NCBI GenBank assembly: GCA_963682055.1
Contig: OY821748.1
Coordinates: 29,972,661 to 30,036,660, forward strand
DNA from: Primula veris
Lineage: Eukaryota; Streptophyta; Magnoliopsida; Ericales; Primulaceae
Direction: 5' to 3'
DNA: 64,000 nt
A model generated the notes under the pieces. The model did not search any database. It was given only the letters and a program-made list of their open reading frames with translations, and was not told the origin of the DNA. Positions 35,101-43,744 of the stretch are shown here, piece by piece. A program made the position numbers and the translations under genes. Every line of letters starts with the position of its first letter. Position 1 is the first letter of the stretch.

Positions 35101-35953
35101 AGGAGATAGCGGACGGGACGGAGGAGGAGGGAGGGTTGATGAGGGAGAGCAGGGTTACGGTGATGGGGGATCTATCCTACTCTATCTAAATCTCCTTAAC
35201 AGTGAAAAATACTCAAAACAACAAAACCATAATATACATACTAATAAATAATAAAAATACATTTTCAACCAAATGCGGTCACCGGCATCTAAAGAAAACA
35301 TAATATACTAATTTCATCAAAATCTCCTATAACAGTAAAAAAAATACTCAAAACACTTAAAATACTCAAAACATCACAAAACCATAATGAAATACATAAA
35401 AATAATAAATAAATACCTTTTCGGCCAAAATGCGATCACCAGCATCTAAGGTAGGAACCATAGAACTTGACGGAATCGACCTCGGCTCAGCCAAGCTAGA
35501 CCTAAACAGTATATTAACCGTCAACGCTGTAAACGCCGCCTTTGCATCCTCCACCCATGTTCCCCTCTCTAGACTCGGGACCGTAATTGGAACCACACTC
35601 GAAACCCTACTCCCCCCTCTAACAGCTTCATTGCAGGGAAGCCACTTGGACACCTGAAGAAACGGTGCAACGATGGCGGTGAGCTTAACAGGGGAGATAG
35701 CGGAAGGGATAGATGAGGAGGGAGGGTTGATGAGAGATAATAAAGTCACGGCGATAGGGGATTTGGTGCCTAAGAGCTCAGTTGCGAGAGAGGTGTATAA
35801 AGATCGGGTAGGGTTAAGAAAAGTAGGGGTTTCGGGTCGGGTCGGTTGAGATGACGGGGAGGTTAACCGGATTAAGCATTGTTGTAACAGGCGACCGGTG
35901 CCGGGGCTGTTTGCAACGTGACGTGAGTAGGAGATCGTCGACCTTATCGCCAT
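20189..35953 (-). CDS. Plastid type I signal peptidase / thylakoidal processing peptidase (TPP, Plsp1-like), six exons
   Basis: Exons on the minus strand: 35953-35417, 21540-21472, 21375-21307, 21193-21107, 20994-20927, 20312-20189. All are bounded by GT/AG and join in frame to 317 residues. The family (SPase I, LepB-like) cuts thylakoid-transfer peptides of lumenal proteins and also matures Toc75 at the envelope. Visible: an N-terminal extension of about 130 residues, rich in Ser/Arg (transit peptide); a short membrane-anchor region around 135-152; SIPSSSMVPTL with nucleophile Ser164; DVFIKRIVA with general base Lys214; and box E GDNRNNSFDSHNWG in exon 5, whose Trp codon is split by intron 5. 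The last exon holds GRSVFRYWPPSKV. Intron 1 spans about 13.9 kb and contains a 3.15-kb LTR element, a mini-copia, TIR elements and five partial copies of exon 1. Expression across such an intron is not proven here. Confidence 0.93.
22485..22893 (-). repeat. 3' LTR of the non-autonomous element
   Basis: 409 bp, about 97% identical to 25224-25632. It is preceded on the minus strand by a purine-rich 'gagtggtgaggaa' that would serve as the polypurine tract. Confidence 0.88.
22852..23352 (-). CDS. Unrecognised ORF in the non-autonomous LTR element, 166 aa
   Basis: Begins MESAEKSTLEPFNKLVWPYF. Its C-terminal end runs into the LTR (NGPGLATKERRG), so the last residues are LTR-encoded. No recognised domain; the middle has hydrophobic, Leu-rich stretches. 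The final part overlaps, in another frame, a stretch that reads like a gypsy polyprotein end, so it may be a chance frame through degenerate pol sequence. Confidence 0.3.
   Translation of the reverse strand: MESAEKSTLEPFNKLVWPYFYFEDQLLNIEEVSQSTKMGFLHVHVNKHGIFWDAKWYWKLKHVILLTFHIFLWRQLCELPLSQLIFTLVSTFSRELYYRRNFLNGIAKVALHLLEQARWLFNSVNYTCIVDVNKFENNSTHTLRARCILSGEECNGPGLATKERRG
23387..24169 (-). CDS. Unrecognised ORF in the non-autonomous LTR element, 260 aa
   Basis: Begins MNSLLEDHAAKIEVIIKSI with a run of acidic residues (EEEKEVDSCEREGE) that could form a coiled coil. It continues with charged, soluble-looking sequence, for example RTRRKLHKNPILIRKRLVEE. No protease, RT, integrase or zinc knuckle is present. 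It is the longest frame of the element and the best candidate for an element-specific protein or a captured gene segment. I do not recognise the family. Confidence 0.5.
   Translation of the reverse strand: MNSLLEDHAAKIEVIIKSICEKVQEEEKEVDSCEREGEVGVESDSSLMNTIVFEDSARLLARPGTLIKNDASSLRDEYQMSVEISLNKSPLDLVHIPLFTDQRISLVRSALKMVDDTSLKELQQKSCRVNLIKTDIGQSEKDFKIFDDRTRRKLHKNPILIRKRLVEETLKNLWVSKEAVAMMSQGIGKKGVVLTNSNRGLSMPTEVGIVGASPKVIKALKSVESCYLFHELREVFILYLEAGLENVKANHTGFATAIRL
24229..24774 (-). CDS. Pro/His/Tyr-rich frame in the non-autonomous LTR element, 181 aa
   Basis: Low-complexity composition (runs of P, H, S, T, Y; for example LSPPPRPPDQQPALP). It overlaps the start of the neighbouring frame at 24728-25222 in another register and may be its frameshifted continuation. 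No domain recognised. Confidence 0.3.
   Translation of the reverse strand: MKYRTHNCTKFPQRNDVTTYSLYSYTPTFGLSPPPRPPDQQPALPYSCYPHTSTFINQHQHLNIPLQPILYHHPPSNLPYSNYSAYPPMVSSHSTSLAPNTNQLHIPDHHNLQQVYTPGYTDTIRNCNHCSPTMNTTRLTHHHHQFSLKLTTVTPIPMLLRTRKDHHMRLLSILTNHFQPF
24728..25222 (-). CDS. Gag-like N-terminal frame of the non-autonomous LTR element, 164 aa
   Basis: Opens right at the primer-binding site; a real start is more likely at the ATG of MADWIVGAEFGNN (about 25162). Gln/Pro-rich, with a repeated motif: CQVFDGIPQQQ and, about 100 residues later, RQVFDEIPNTQ. The position directly after the 5' LTR suggests a gag-related role, but no zinc knuckle is seen. Confidence 0.45.
   Translation of the reverse strand: MVSRATDSHQRNVSAELEHSMADWIVGAEFGNNSYYRQNFNCQVFDGIPQQQMQQQNVVNRLRENQLELQRYSPHFSEYNSLIEPTDIPLNSSHHSPWSNPVPSQFPPIIQPPSPQLKHHDNFQSEMAYSTWGERFEKSMRQNVDRQVFDEIPNTQLHQIPTKK
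25224..25632 (-). repeat. 5' LTR of the non-autonomous element
   Basis: 409 bp; the primer-binding site follows at 25221-25208 on the minus strand. Confidence 0.88.
26441..26788. repeat. Small TIR element (MITE) in TPP intron 1
   Basis: Ends 'attgttctaaa' on the left and 'ttttagaacatt' on the right (inverted). 'ccacctaggcccccaagg' and 'ccacctaggcccccgg' form internal repeats. About 350 bp, no coding capacity. Confidence 0.6.
26789..28925. other. TPP intron 1 sequence without gene signals
   Basis: AT-rich, no protein similarity. It contains a perfect 17-bp hairpin at 28242-28280 ('gaattgtgagtgatttt' and its complement with a 5-base A-rich loop). Confidence 0.5.
29527..29945 (+). pseudogene. 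Gag start fused to protease, mini-copia
   Basis: 29527-29697 encodes 56 residues beginning MAESTSANSLAYKGKF. It reaches the protease site WIIDSGTSDHM after only about 30 residues, so nearly all of gag is deleted. A frameshift near 29680 moves the protease continuation (VQIADGSFSSVAGKGTV, LSCNLLSISKLA) into the frame at 29694-29945. Confidence 0.8.
30024..30227 (+). pseudogene. RNase H / polyprotein tail, mini-copia
   Basis: SPKHIEVDMNSIKEKVEEG then EQTADIFTKGLPRQNFDFL and LVNIYDPT, the standard copia polyprotein end directly before the polypurine tract. The catalytic parts of RNase H are missing. Confidence 0.85.
30699..31293. repeat. TIR element with 'ggatac' tandem words, about 0.6 kb
   Basis: Left end 'tgttgcacggatac', right end 'gtatccgtgctaca' (inverted). 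Next to each end are direct repeats of a 6-bp word: five 'ggatac'-type units on the left and several 'cgtatcc' units on the right (31140-31260). No transposase. Confidence 0.65.
31306..31569 (-). CDS. Unrecognised ORF, 87 aa
   Basis: Begins MVAFEKPIRELAVSEKQKV and ends AWIFVFANR. Its composition looks protein-like rather than low-complexity, and an overlapping minus-strand frame just upstream (DGVWTKRERWKK) may be its frameshifted continuation. No family recognised. It lies in TPP intron 1, so it could be a captured fragment of another gene, or chance. Confidence 0.25.
   Translation of the reverse strand: MVAFEKPIRELAVSEKQKVAYSRFRTCLRLLERYNIEKIKFNLKPKVLHTYSVGVESLGTVKDVSVEGLGIHLRNRLDAWIFVFANR
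31570..32580. other. TPP intron 1 sequence without gene signals
   Basis: No protein similarity recognised. A triple 'tgtgctt'-type repeat lies at 32220-32242. Confidence 0.45.
34116..34510 (-). pseudogene. Partial copy of TPP exon 1 (distal copy)
   Basis: Parallels exon 1 from about residue 50 to its end (SLYISLATELL-like start, LTVNILFRSGLAKPRS, SSSMVPTLDAGDRILAEK) and keeps the GT donor. A frameshift separates the two halves in the PPSS...AISPVK region, and the 5' start is missing. It keeps the Ser nucleophile motif. Confidence 0.85.
34825..35175 (-). pseudogene. Partial copy of TPP exon 1 (middle copy)
   Basis: Matches the second half of exon 1 and keeps SIPSSSMVPTLDAG and the splice donor AAG/GTAT. 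One extra C in the poly-C run near 35021-35027 (seven C against six in the intact exon) shifts the frame. The transit-peptide part is missing. Confidence 0.85.
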
Positions 35954-36246
35954 ATATTAAAATAAAATATATAAGTAATTAATATTCACCCACTTTGTTT
36001 TGTTAAGAAGAGGGTGAATTGAGAATGACTAAATATGAAATGGAATTATTATTTATGGGTGTTTTTGGAGAGAGATTTTGGGATTATTTTGAGTTAATTA
36101 TGATGAATGTGTTTGAGAGTAAAATTAAAGACAAATTAAGGGGATTTTGTTTTTTTTTTTACCACTTTTCATTCTAGATGGTGTCATGGTCAAACGTTTT
36201 TGTGATCATCCAAACCCGGTTTTTCTCTTTTACCAAATTTCATAAT
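35954..36246. other. TPP promoter region
   Basis: Upstream of the intact exon-1 start. 'tatataagtaat' lies just before the ATG on the plus strand, but no convincing core promoter was identified. Confidence 0.4.
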
Positions 36247-36662
36247 CAAGGGTTGCAATAGAGTTCTCGAACTAAACGAAGGTTGTTCACGAGCTTAAAC
36301 AGAATACTGTTTTTGTTAAATTTAATGTTAAATTAGAAATAATACATTTGTTTATTGTGAGATTTGTTTTAATTTGATTTAGTTTTTAAAAATTAAATTT
36401 ATTACATAAATTAAAGAATATTTATTTATCATCGACAATATATTTGATAAATTTTACGTATTTAACCTATGTATGCATATGAAAAAAAATATTAAATTAA
36501 TTAATAGAGCTCCAGCCTGTTTACGAGTCTTATTATTTTGTTAATGCTCGGCTCATTATTTTGTTAATGCTCGGCTCATTATTAAATAAACGAACACGGG
36601 TCGAGTCTTTAACGAGCCAAACACGAACATATTCATGAATGGCTCGGTTCACTGGCAGCCTC
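36247..36662. repeat. hAT-like MITE
   Basis: Left end 'agggttgcaatagag', right end 'gttcactggcagcct' (inverted, imperfect). 'gctcggctcattatttt'-type words face each other and one 24-bp unit is duplicated at about 36535-36580. No coding frame. Confidence 0.55.
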
Positions 36663-36694
36663 AGTCATAAGTCATATCGTTATAAACATGAAGT

Positions 36695-36896
36695 TGTTGT
36701 AATACAACTATTAGCTATATATTTAGGGAGACAGAAGTAGAGAGAGGGGAGAACAGTATCGTCTTTATTAATGAATGAATATGAATGGATGTCAAATACA
36801 AGACCCCTAGCCCTCTTTATATAGATAGAGGGTTAGGGTTACAAGCCCATCTGGGCCCATTAAGTAAAAGCCCAAGAGTCCAATAATCTTACAACA
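36695..36896 (-). repeat. 3' LTR of the young copia element
   Basis: 202 bp; identical to 43538-43739 except C instead of T near 36733. Confidence 0.92.
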
Positions 36897-37059
36897 CTCC
36901 CCCTTTGGACGTCTTGAATTCTTCGTCTTCATGCAGTCGATCTGAGTCGAGTTCATTCGCAGTGCTAAACACATAAAAACCTTAAGGCCGGAAAACCCAG
37001 TGTGGGACAAAACCGGTACCTAGGAGAAACTGTGTAGCCGAATGATATAGGCCGAAATA

Positions 37060-37640
37060 TCATGTAAGTAACTAACCACAAAACAGTGTGCCTCATCAAA
37101 ACCTTGTCAGAGCAAACCCAATGGGAAAATCTCTGATCGAAGGAAAAAGAGTGCAACAATGGTAGTAGTAGGGATCAACCACAAAACAGGTGCCTCATCA
37201 AAACCTTGCTAGAGTAAACCCAGTGGGAAAAAAATCTCTAGTCGAAGGACAAAAGAGTACACAGTGGTAAGAAGTATACAACAGGATACTCCCCCTAATT
37301 TCGGCAATCTTAAGTGAGATATGATAGGAACGTGTCTCGCTAAAAACCTTGCCAAGGAAAACCCAGTGGGAAAAAACCTTGGTCTAAGGACAAAAAGAGT
37401 ACACGAGCATGCGACTGGATGCTCCCCCTCACTTGCACACGACAGGGTGCGAAGATTTCGACTAAGTAGTAATTAGTGCAATAAACATTCACCTGGATGC
37501 TCTCCCTCACTTGCACACGACTGGGTGCAAAGATTTCATATTCCAAGAAAGAGTACGAGCATTCGAATGGATGCCTCATTTACTTACATACGACTGGATG
37601 CAAGAAAATCTAACGTGGAATAGAACGAGCATTCAACTGG
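37060..37640. repeat. Degenerate tandem repeats before the polypurine tract
   Basis: Three copies of a unit containing 'aaaaccttg', 'aaacccagtgggaaaa' and 'gaaggacaaaagagtaca' (about 37080, 37200, 37340). Several copies of 'gactggatgctccccctc' and 'acttgcacacgac' follow. Each repeat carries a purine-tract-like 'ctccccct', possibly a reserve of extra polypurine tracts. Confidence 0.75.
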
Positions 37641-37689
37641 ATGCTCTTAAACTTCATTTGTGAAGATTAATTTCGGCGAGAAATGCTAA

Positions 37690-38040
37690 ATAGCATAATG
37701 TAGTCATGTCTCTCTTGATCAATAACAACAAGTTGTCTTCTATGACAAGTGTTTTATCTGGATCGTGAGACAGAACATATGTAATTCAAATATGACTAAT
37801 ACTAGCTCGAAGCCATATACACTCTCTAGTCGTCTCATAGAGCACGAATAGATCAGAGTGATTCACTTAGAGTCATTCCAAGACCTCCAAGATGTCGCCT
37901 TATTCCTAATGGTAAAGACATACCATGTTAGGAATATCCCTTATGCGGGTCTGATAAGTAACCGGCATCGGTATAACCGAAAAAGGGTTGCGTTAATTCG
38001 AGTACCGAAGGGGGTAGGTACACTCGATGACGCAAATGGG
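37690..38040 (-). pseudogene. RNase H remnant, young copia element
   Basis: The minus strand contains GYTDAGYLSDPHKGYS (around 37980-37930), a conserved copia RNase H stretch, then a stop. The remaining frame is destroyed. Confidence 0.65.
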
Positions 38041-38419
38041 ATAAACTAGCCCACTTCCAAAATTACCATAAGGTAAGGGAATGTGTCTTTAGTGCCATTT
38101 CGATGGCAGCGTGTTAGCGCGATGTTGTGTCGAGCTATACCATTCACAACAGACGAGATGTTCGTCCTAGCACATTAGACCAAGTACAATGATGCGCTTA
38201 TTGAACTTAGATATGAACATTATGGTTCAATATCTCTTCATCGTCTCATCAGGGACGGACTGGGTCTATATCAATGTCTAGTGATCGAACGATCATGGGA
38301 GAATCTGACGACTTAGCGTCATGATGACTAAAATGTCATAACACCTTCTGGGTGTAGTATGAATCATGGACTTAGATTCAATATTTACGGGACTCAATCA
38401 TCAGGTTGAGTCACTACCG

Positions 38420-38900
38420 TGTCTTCCCAAAATCCTTCATCTCGAAGGCAAATCCAAAAATGGATCGCGTAATAAAACACGCAAGGGCATAATACTTGTT
38501 CAAGTATCCCAAGCTAATCAAGTACTCACTTAGGCGGTATACCACATCCGCTCGGATTATATTAATCCATATAGTGAACGTCTCAGTCAATTGAGATCGT
38601 GTTCCGTGGTCAGAAACTACTTGATTAAAGCATATGAAGTCACACAGGGACCTTCATCTGTATCTATTTGTCTAAATCCCCATAGAGATAAAACCGTGAC
38701 CACATTCATGGCTGCATATTCAGTTTTCCGGAAACTACTAAACTGGTAAAGTAGGGGACTGTTATAATGTCCATTACGAAGAAATCAACCATCTCGTAAT
38801 CAATTCCAAGGTGTGAGAGAAGCCTTGCGCTACTAGGCGAGCATTCTACAATCTCATTATTCTCATCACTCTTCCTTACGAATAACCAAATAAACGAACT
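38420..38900 (-). pseudogene. Reverse transcriptase remnant, young copia element
   Basis: Minus-strand pieces in one register: DYEMVDFFVMDII, SLVVSGKLNMQ, LYGDLDK, MKVP, then LISLGYLNKYY and FEMKDFGKTR. They follow the order of copia RT but are separated by several stops. No intact YVDD box was found. Confidence 0.7.
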
Positions 38901-39765
38901 CGTTTAACATTGGTGGTGTTGGATCTACAGGTCCGAACACACTTTCGCTAAGGAGTCTACTTGGATTTCAAGTTTCCATTAGTACAGTCTATTCTCCGTT
39001 GACTTCAGGCAACGGTACATAGTTCCCTGTCATAATTTGTTCATATTATCAGTCGTCACCGAATATATGAACAAATAATCAATGACAGTTTCGTTTCGCT
39101 TCAATATCGTCTAAGATATCATGATCGACAGATATTTCGAGATTCTTAGGATGAGGAGGAAATCACACATCTCCTTGATCCTTTATAATCTCGTGCAACA
39201 AACGAGTTTCAGTTCACCACCTCTGGGGCTGAACGAATTAAGAACCGGTCAACTTCCTCATATCTTTGGAAGGACGACAGACTGACGGCCGACGACAGCG
39301 TCCTTTGCTTGGCGGGTTCGGCCAAAGCAACGTGTTACGACAGGAACACGGCGTCCGACAGGGACGTCTATCCTTGCAAGCATTTTGCAGCAGGTATAAA
39401 TGATCTCGTGACATCTCATAAAGTCATTAAATGCGTCTGGCATTTAGTTAGACTTGAGGGAGTCTATGCACTTACTTATCACTAAGTGCAGTTTTGGGGA
39501 TCAAGCTAAGACTGAGTGGGTTATGCCACGTTACTTCACGTCGTTTCTTATCAACGGTAACGTGCAAATCTCCCCCTAACGACGGGGAGAACAGTCTTAG
39601 CGATGTCACTTTCGCATATCATGCGGTAAAGAGATCGCTTGCCAAGGTTACTCTATCAAATGATAGGTATGGGATTCATAATCGACCTATGTCCCCTTCA
39701 GAGGTCCATATTTTGAACGCTATAACGGCTCAATCAAAATATTAATTAAGCACTCCAAACACGCG

Positions 39766-39996
39766 TTAATATGAGACTTCTGGCTCATAACCAGTAACCA
39801 GCTGGTACGCAAATGGTGTTTGAGTGTCTATGGGCCTCATGACGGACCAATGCAGCAAAATAGCATAACCCCACACGGAAATATAAATCTTGGTGCGCAA
39901 GACCAAGAAATGCGTGCAATCATTTGCAGTCGCATCATCAAACTTTCCGTGAGTCCATTTGGGTCTGAACATAATCGACAGGATGTTCAATTTCAA
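39766..39996 (-). pseudogene. Integrase remnant, young copia element
   Basis: The open frame ends VWGYAILLHWSVMRPIDTQTPFAYQLVTGYEPEVSY. This is the region after the copia integrase core (W-G-A, then a 'TPF.L..G..P' stretch). The core itself is not readable. Confidence 0.65.
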
Positions 39997-42900
39997 TTTC
40001 CAAACTCTAGTAATTGAAATCGAAATTTCGACTATTACTCTTCGGAATTATCAAATCAACTAGACTTTTCAGGATAATCCGGATTATGAGCCATCAACTT
40101 AATGATAGGGCTAAAAGTTTGGAAAGTGCTGCATTTAAGTGGACAACATTAAAATGTGACCATATTGTCGATGCATCAACCATAACCATTTATATTTATG
40201 GTCCATCTTATGGTTGGATAAGTCCACATAACTCCTTCAATTCTTTACAAGAATTCTACGAGTTCATTTCGTGATCTTTACACATACTAGTCTTTCAAAG
40301 TGAGCATTAGTGGCATGAATTTCGGATTAATTACGAAATATATTCTCAGAGAGAATCCAAATGCGATGCGATTATAAATCAAGCATCGTCTTTTGACCCG
40401 GGAATATCTCATCCGGTCAATGCCACAATATCAAAATGCTCTTATCAATCGACGACAGGCGAATGATAGTAGAGACAATCATGTCTTAGCATTTAAATCA
40501 TTTATCATTTCGACGACATGTGAAATGATAAGGTAACTTTAAATGCTTTAAAGAATGTGGTAGCAACCACTTGAAAGACATTTCAACTCCTCTAAAATAC
40601 GCTTTTGGTCGTATTGAATGGAGACTATGTAAAGAAATTTCAATTCTTTCATGAGCTATTACCAGGTAACACTGGTTTTCTCGAATATTTTATAACTCAA
40701 CAAGGTACGGCAGGACCTACATGAGTATAAGACCTCATATTTGACAAATCAATTTGGTTTTACCAAAGATTTCGATTTGGAACGACAGGTCCAGAATCGT
40801 TGTCACTGAGTACTCTTTTAGGCAAATAGTTGGTGAAATTATGTGGTACACTGTTACCCACTATTTCCATAAAAATCAACTACCCCACAAGTATTGCCTA
40901 AAATTTCATAATTTAAAGTTTGGTCACATTTGTCAAAGGAATTTGCTCAAAACACTTTAAATTATTTCGAGAAATTTCGTAAACAGGCAAACCATAATCC
41001 AAAAGTATGGTCCAAATGGAAAAATAATAATCCAAATGGAAAACATAATCCAAATGAGCGAAAAAATGGCTCAATGATTTATCAAAATCAATAAAGAAAG
41101 GTATCAAACTCATTTGAGCCACAAAATCGGGGGTCTCAAAAGTTTCCTTTCAGTTAGCTTTTAACCACATTAGCATCGGTTTTTTCACCTTTATAATAGT
41201 TTTAAACTATTTAAGGAGTAACCGTGCATGACATTTGTCTTTATAGCATAGAGTTGGCTCCTTGAGCATTATCTCTTGCTTTGTGACAATGTGTCATATT
41301 GTTCCTTTCAATTACTGTCTTGGAGCCACAGGTTTTCAATTTTGATGATTGTCTAAAATCTCGCTTGGCTAGGCGATTCATCGGGATCGCGACAGTTCGA
41401 GACAAATAACACTTGTCTCGGTTCTCGATTCATGAAAAAAAATGTACACGAAGAGCATTAATATCAGGCAAACAATTCGCCATTGACCCAATAGGATTAA
41501 AACTACTCACCGGGGTAATTTTTTTTATCCAATAACAGATGGGCGATAAAGGAATATGGTGAATATAAATTCACGATACTGCTTATGAAATACAATTTCC
41601 AAGCTAGTATTTTGGTGAAGGATAGCTCCAATATGTCAATTTCAGACATTTGTTCACCATAGACGTCATCACGTCTCACATGTGGCGGCGGAATAAAATC
41701 AACGCCTTAGCATTCATCTCGAGGGTAACAACAAACTCGTGTTTTACTCATCAAAGATGGCATCCAAAAAAAAATTTGGGCATCACATTTTTTCACACAT
41801 CAGGGTGAGTAACATGTGGTGACGGATTAAAATTAACATTTAAACAGTCATTTCGCAAGTATGTTTTACGATTTTTCTCATCATAGATGGCATCCAACAT
41901 GTGTTGGGAGTTCTGGATTATTTATCATATAAAACGACTGGTTTATATGTTTATGGTTTGCACAAGCATAAACTTTATTTCGAAACGACAGGTTCGAAAA
42001 ATAGTTTTGCTTTTAATGTGAATAGGTTCTCATTGATCGAACGACAGGTCGATACAGAGACACCAATTCGGCGAAACATACATCACTATATAAACACATT
42101 CGGGGAAATTATTATTTAGTCAACCCCTTTCGGTAGCTCTACTTGAAAAACGACCAGGAAAGACGGTGAGGGTGGAGGGCACGAATGCCACTTAAAACCC
42201 GACCTCATTAGGATATCGACTTCCGCCTATATCTTTCCTAGACATCGTATCCAAATAGGTGAGCCTATTTAGGGAAGGTTCATAATTTTTCCAACTTAAA
42301 TGTGAATATATATGATTTCGCAATTCTACCATTCATGGCAATAAATAACAGCTATATCTTTTCTAGATAACCACATATATACAAGGCAGTATAAAATATA
42401 TTCATGATATATATCTAATCATGCAGTAGATTTGGTGATAAACTAAATCAATTCAGGATTATCAATCACACAAATTATATCATACCAAATCAAATCAAAT
42501 CAATTAACTGTCATATGGTATATTTATATCTATGGTAATATCAAAAGATATGTTGATTATACTAATAAGATATCAATCAATTTATCTACGGTTTATTGCC
42601 ATATAAGTAATTCTATACATGGTAGTTCTAACATGCAAGCAAGCAATATATTTTTAATTACCAATCAATTCTATATATGGTAAAAAAATATTTTAACATG
42701 CAAAAGGTTAAATTTACATGGAAACATATCAATTTATTCAATTAACATGCAATTTTTATTCGCTTGCCTTTTAATAAAAAAAATTTATATGCATGTGTGT
42801 GTATATTTACCAAATATTATAACTTATCAACCATATGTACTGTTTTCGTATAAGTATTATACTACAGGACCATGCGTGTAATTACAGCAAACTATATATC

Positions 42901-43067
42901 TATTTTACAGCATTATTACATATACAGTCCAGAATTTCAGACAAGTTTCAGTTTAGTCCTTGAGTAATTTTACAGCTTTCAGAAAATTACAATTCAGTAC
43001 ATACGTTTCAGTTTGTTGCAGATTTAATCCGACAGATTAATACATGTTTTTTTTTTTTATGTTACAG

Positions 43068-43134
43068 ATTCAGGAGATATTTCTTAAGCCAATTCAAGCA
43101 TGAGAACATAGTCCAGTATCTTGGAACGGACAAG
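43068..43134 (+). pseudogene. Captured exon of a MEKK1-type MAPKKK, intron-flanked
   Basis: 67 bp preceded by a pyrimidine tract and acceptor (ATGTTACAG, ending 43067) and followed by a GT donor (AAG/GTTTGC, 43135). The first part reads QEIF and, after a 2-bp loss, the second reads LSQFKHENIVQYLGTDK. This matches kinase subdomains III-V of plant MEKK1-subgroup MAPKKKs ('EI.LLSQ..H.NI..Y.GTDK' pattern). It lies antisense to the surrounding LTR element, between the 5' LTR and the pol remnants. Intron-like DNA on both sides shows genomic rather than cDNA capture. Confidence 0.75.
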
Positions 43135-43537
43135 GTTTGCCTTCTATACCCAGCAAAAATCATATTTAATCCTTAAATGGCCTTTTTATACATTCGTATC
43201 ATGATAATCAGCATATGTGATTAATAGTAGGTTCTGTTAATAAGTTCTGTTAAAAAAAATCCATTTAAGCATAGCATATGTGATTTTGTTTTAACATGAT
43301 AATCAACAATTCGTGCATAGATACACTGAACATACAAGCATGTAGTAGTAACGTCATCATATCATATAACATGTTATATATGACGTGTACGGTTCAAAAA
43401 AATTTATATCCGGATACCTTACACACGGTATGTTGGTGAAGGTCGATATAGAAAAATTCTAATAAAACCCGGATAAACCTCAAGGTTTATTGAATCTAGA
43501 ATTCGTACTTCGATCTCCGAGAGCAGTGCTGATAACG

Positions 43538-43739
43538 TGTTGTAATACAACTATTAGCTATATATTTAGGGAGATAGAAGTAGAGAGAGGGGAGAACAGT
43601 ATCGTCTTTATTAATGAATGAATATGAATGGATGTCAAATACAAGACCCCTAGCCCTCTTTATATAGATAGAGGGTTAGGGTTACAAGCCCATCTGGGCC
43701 CATTAAGTAAAAGCCCAAGAGTCCAATAATCTTACAACA
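43538..43739 (-). repeat. 5' LTR of the young copia element
   Basis: 202 bp; the primer-binding site-like sequence lies at about 43521-43537 (read on the minus strand). Confidence 0.92.
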
Positions 43740-43744
43740 GAAGT

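Larger units (their letters stand above)
32581..35416. repeat. Nested tandem duplication array containing TPP exon-1 copies
   Basis: The same non-coding phrases recur: 'tgcctcgagaaatt' near 32770 and 33017 (a 'gcctcaagaaa' variant near 32608); 'atcttataatggtgacta' near 33065 and 33915; 'aaatctccttaacagtgaaa' near 33758 and 35190. They alternate with pieces of the 3' end of TPP exon 1 ('ttttcggcca', 'caccggcatctaa') near 33830, 34116, 34637, 34825 and 35261, in addition to the intact exon at 35417. Unit lengths vary, so the array grew in several steps. Confidence 0.8.
36695..43739 (-). mobile_element. Young Ty1/copia-type LTR element with broken pol and a captured kinase exon
   Basis: LTRs of 202 bp (36695-36896 and 43538-43739) differ at a single base; TGTTGTAAG ... 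TTACAACA on the minus strand. Perfect target duplication GAAGT at 36690-36694 and 43740-43744. The polypurine tract (minus AAAGGGGGAG) abuts the left LTR, and a primer-binding site-like 'cgttatcagcactgctc' abuts the right one. The 6.64-kb interior shows copia-like integrase, RT and RNase H residues on the minus strand, all interrupted by stops; no frame exceeds about 90 residues. Near the 5' end it carries a host kinase exon in the opposite orientation (43068-43134). It must have moved with proteins from another copy. Confidence 0.9.

Noticed and set aside
34129..35657. Plus-strand frames of 70-101 residues in the TPP array
   Set aside because: They are reverse-strand shadows of the repeated TPP exon-1 sequence, which is why they look alike.
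37060..37640. CRISPR-like array
   Set aside because: Repeats are long, degenerate and adjacent with no unique spacers, and the DNA is plant nuclear; they are tandem repeats of a retroelement.
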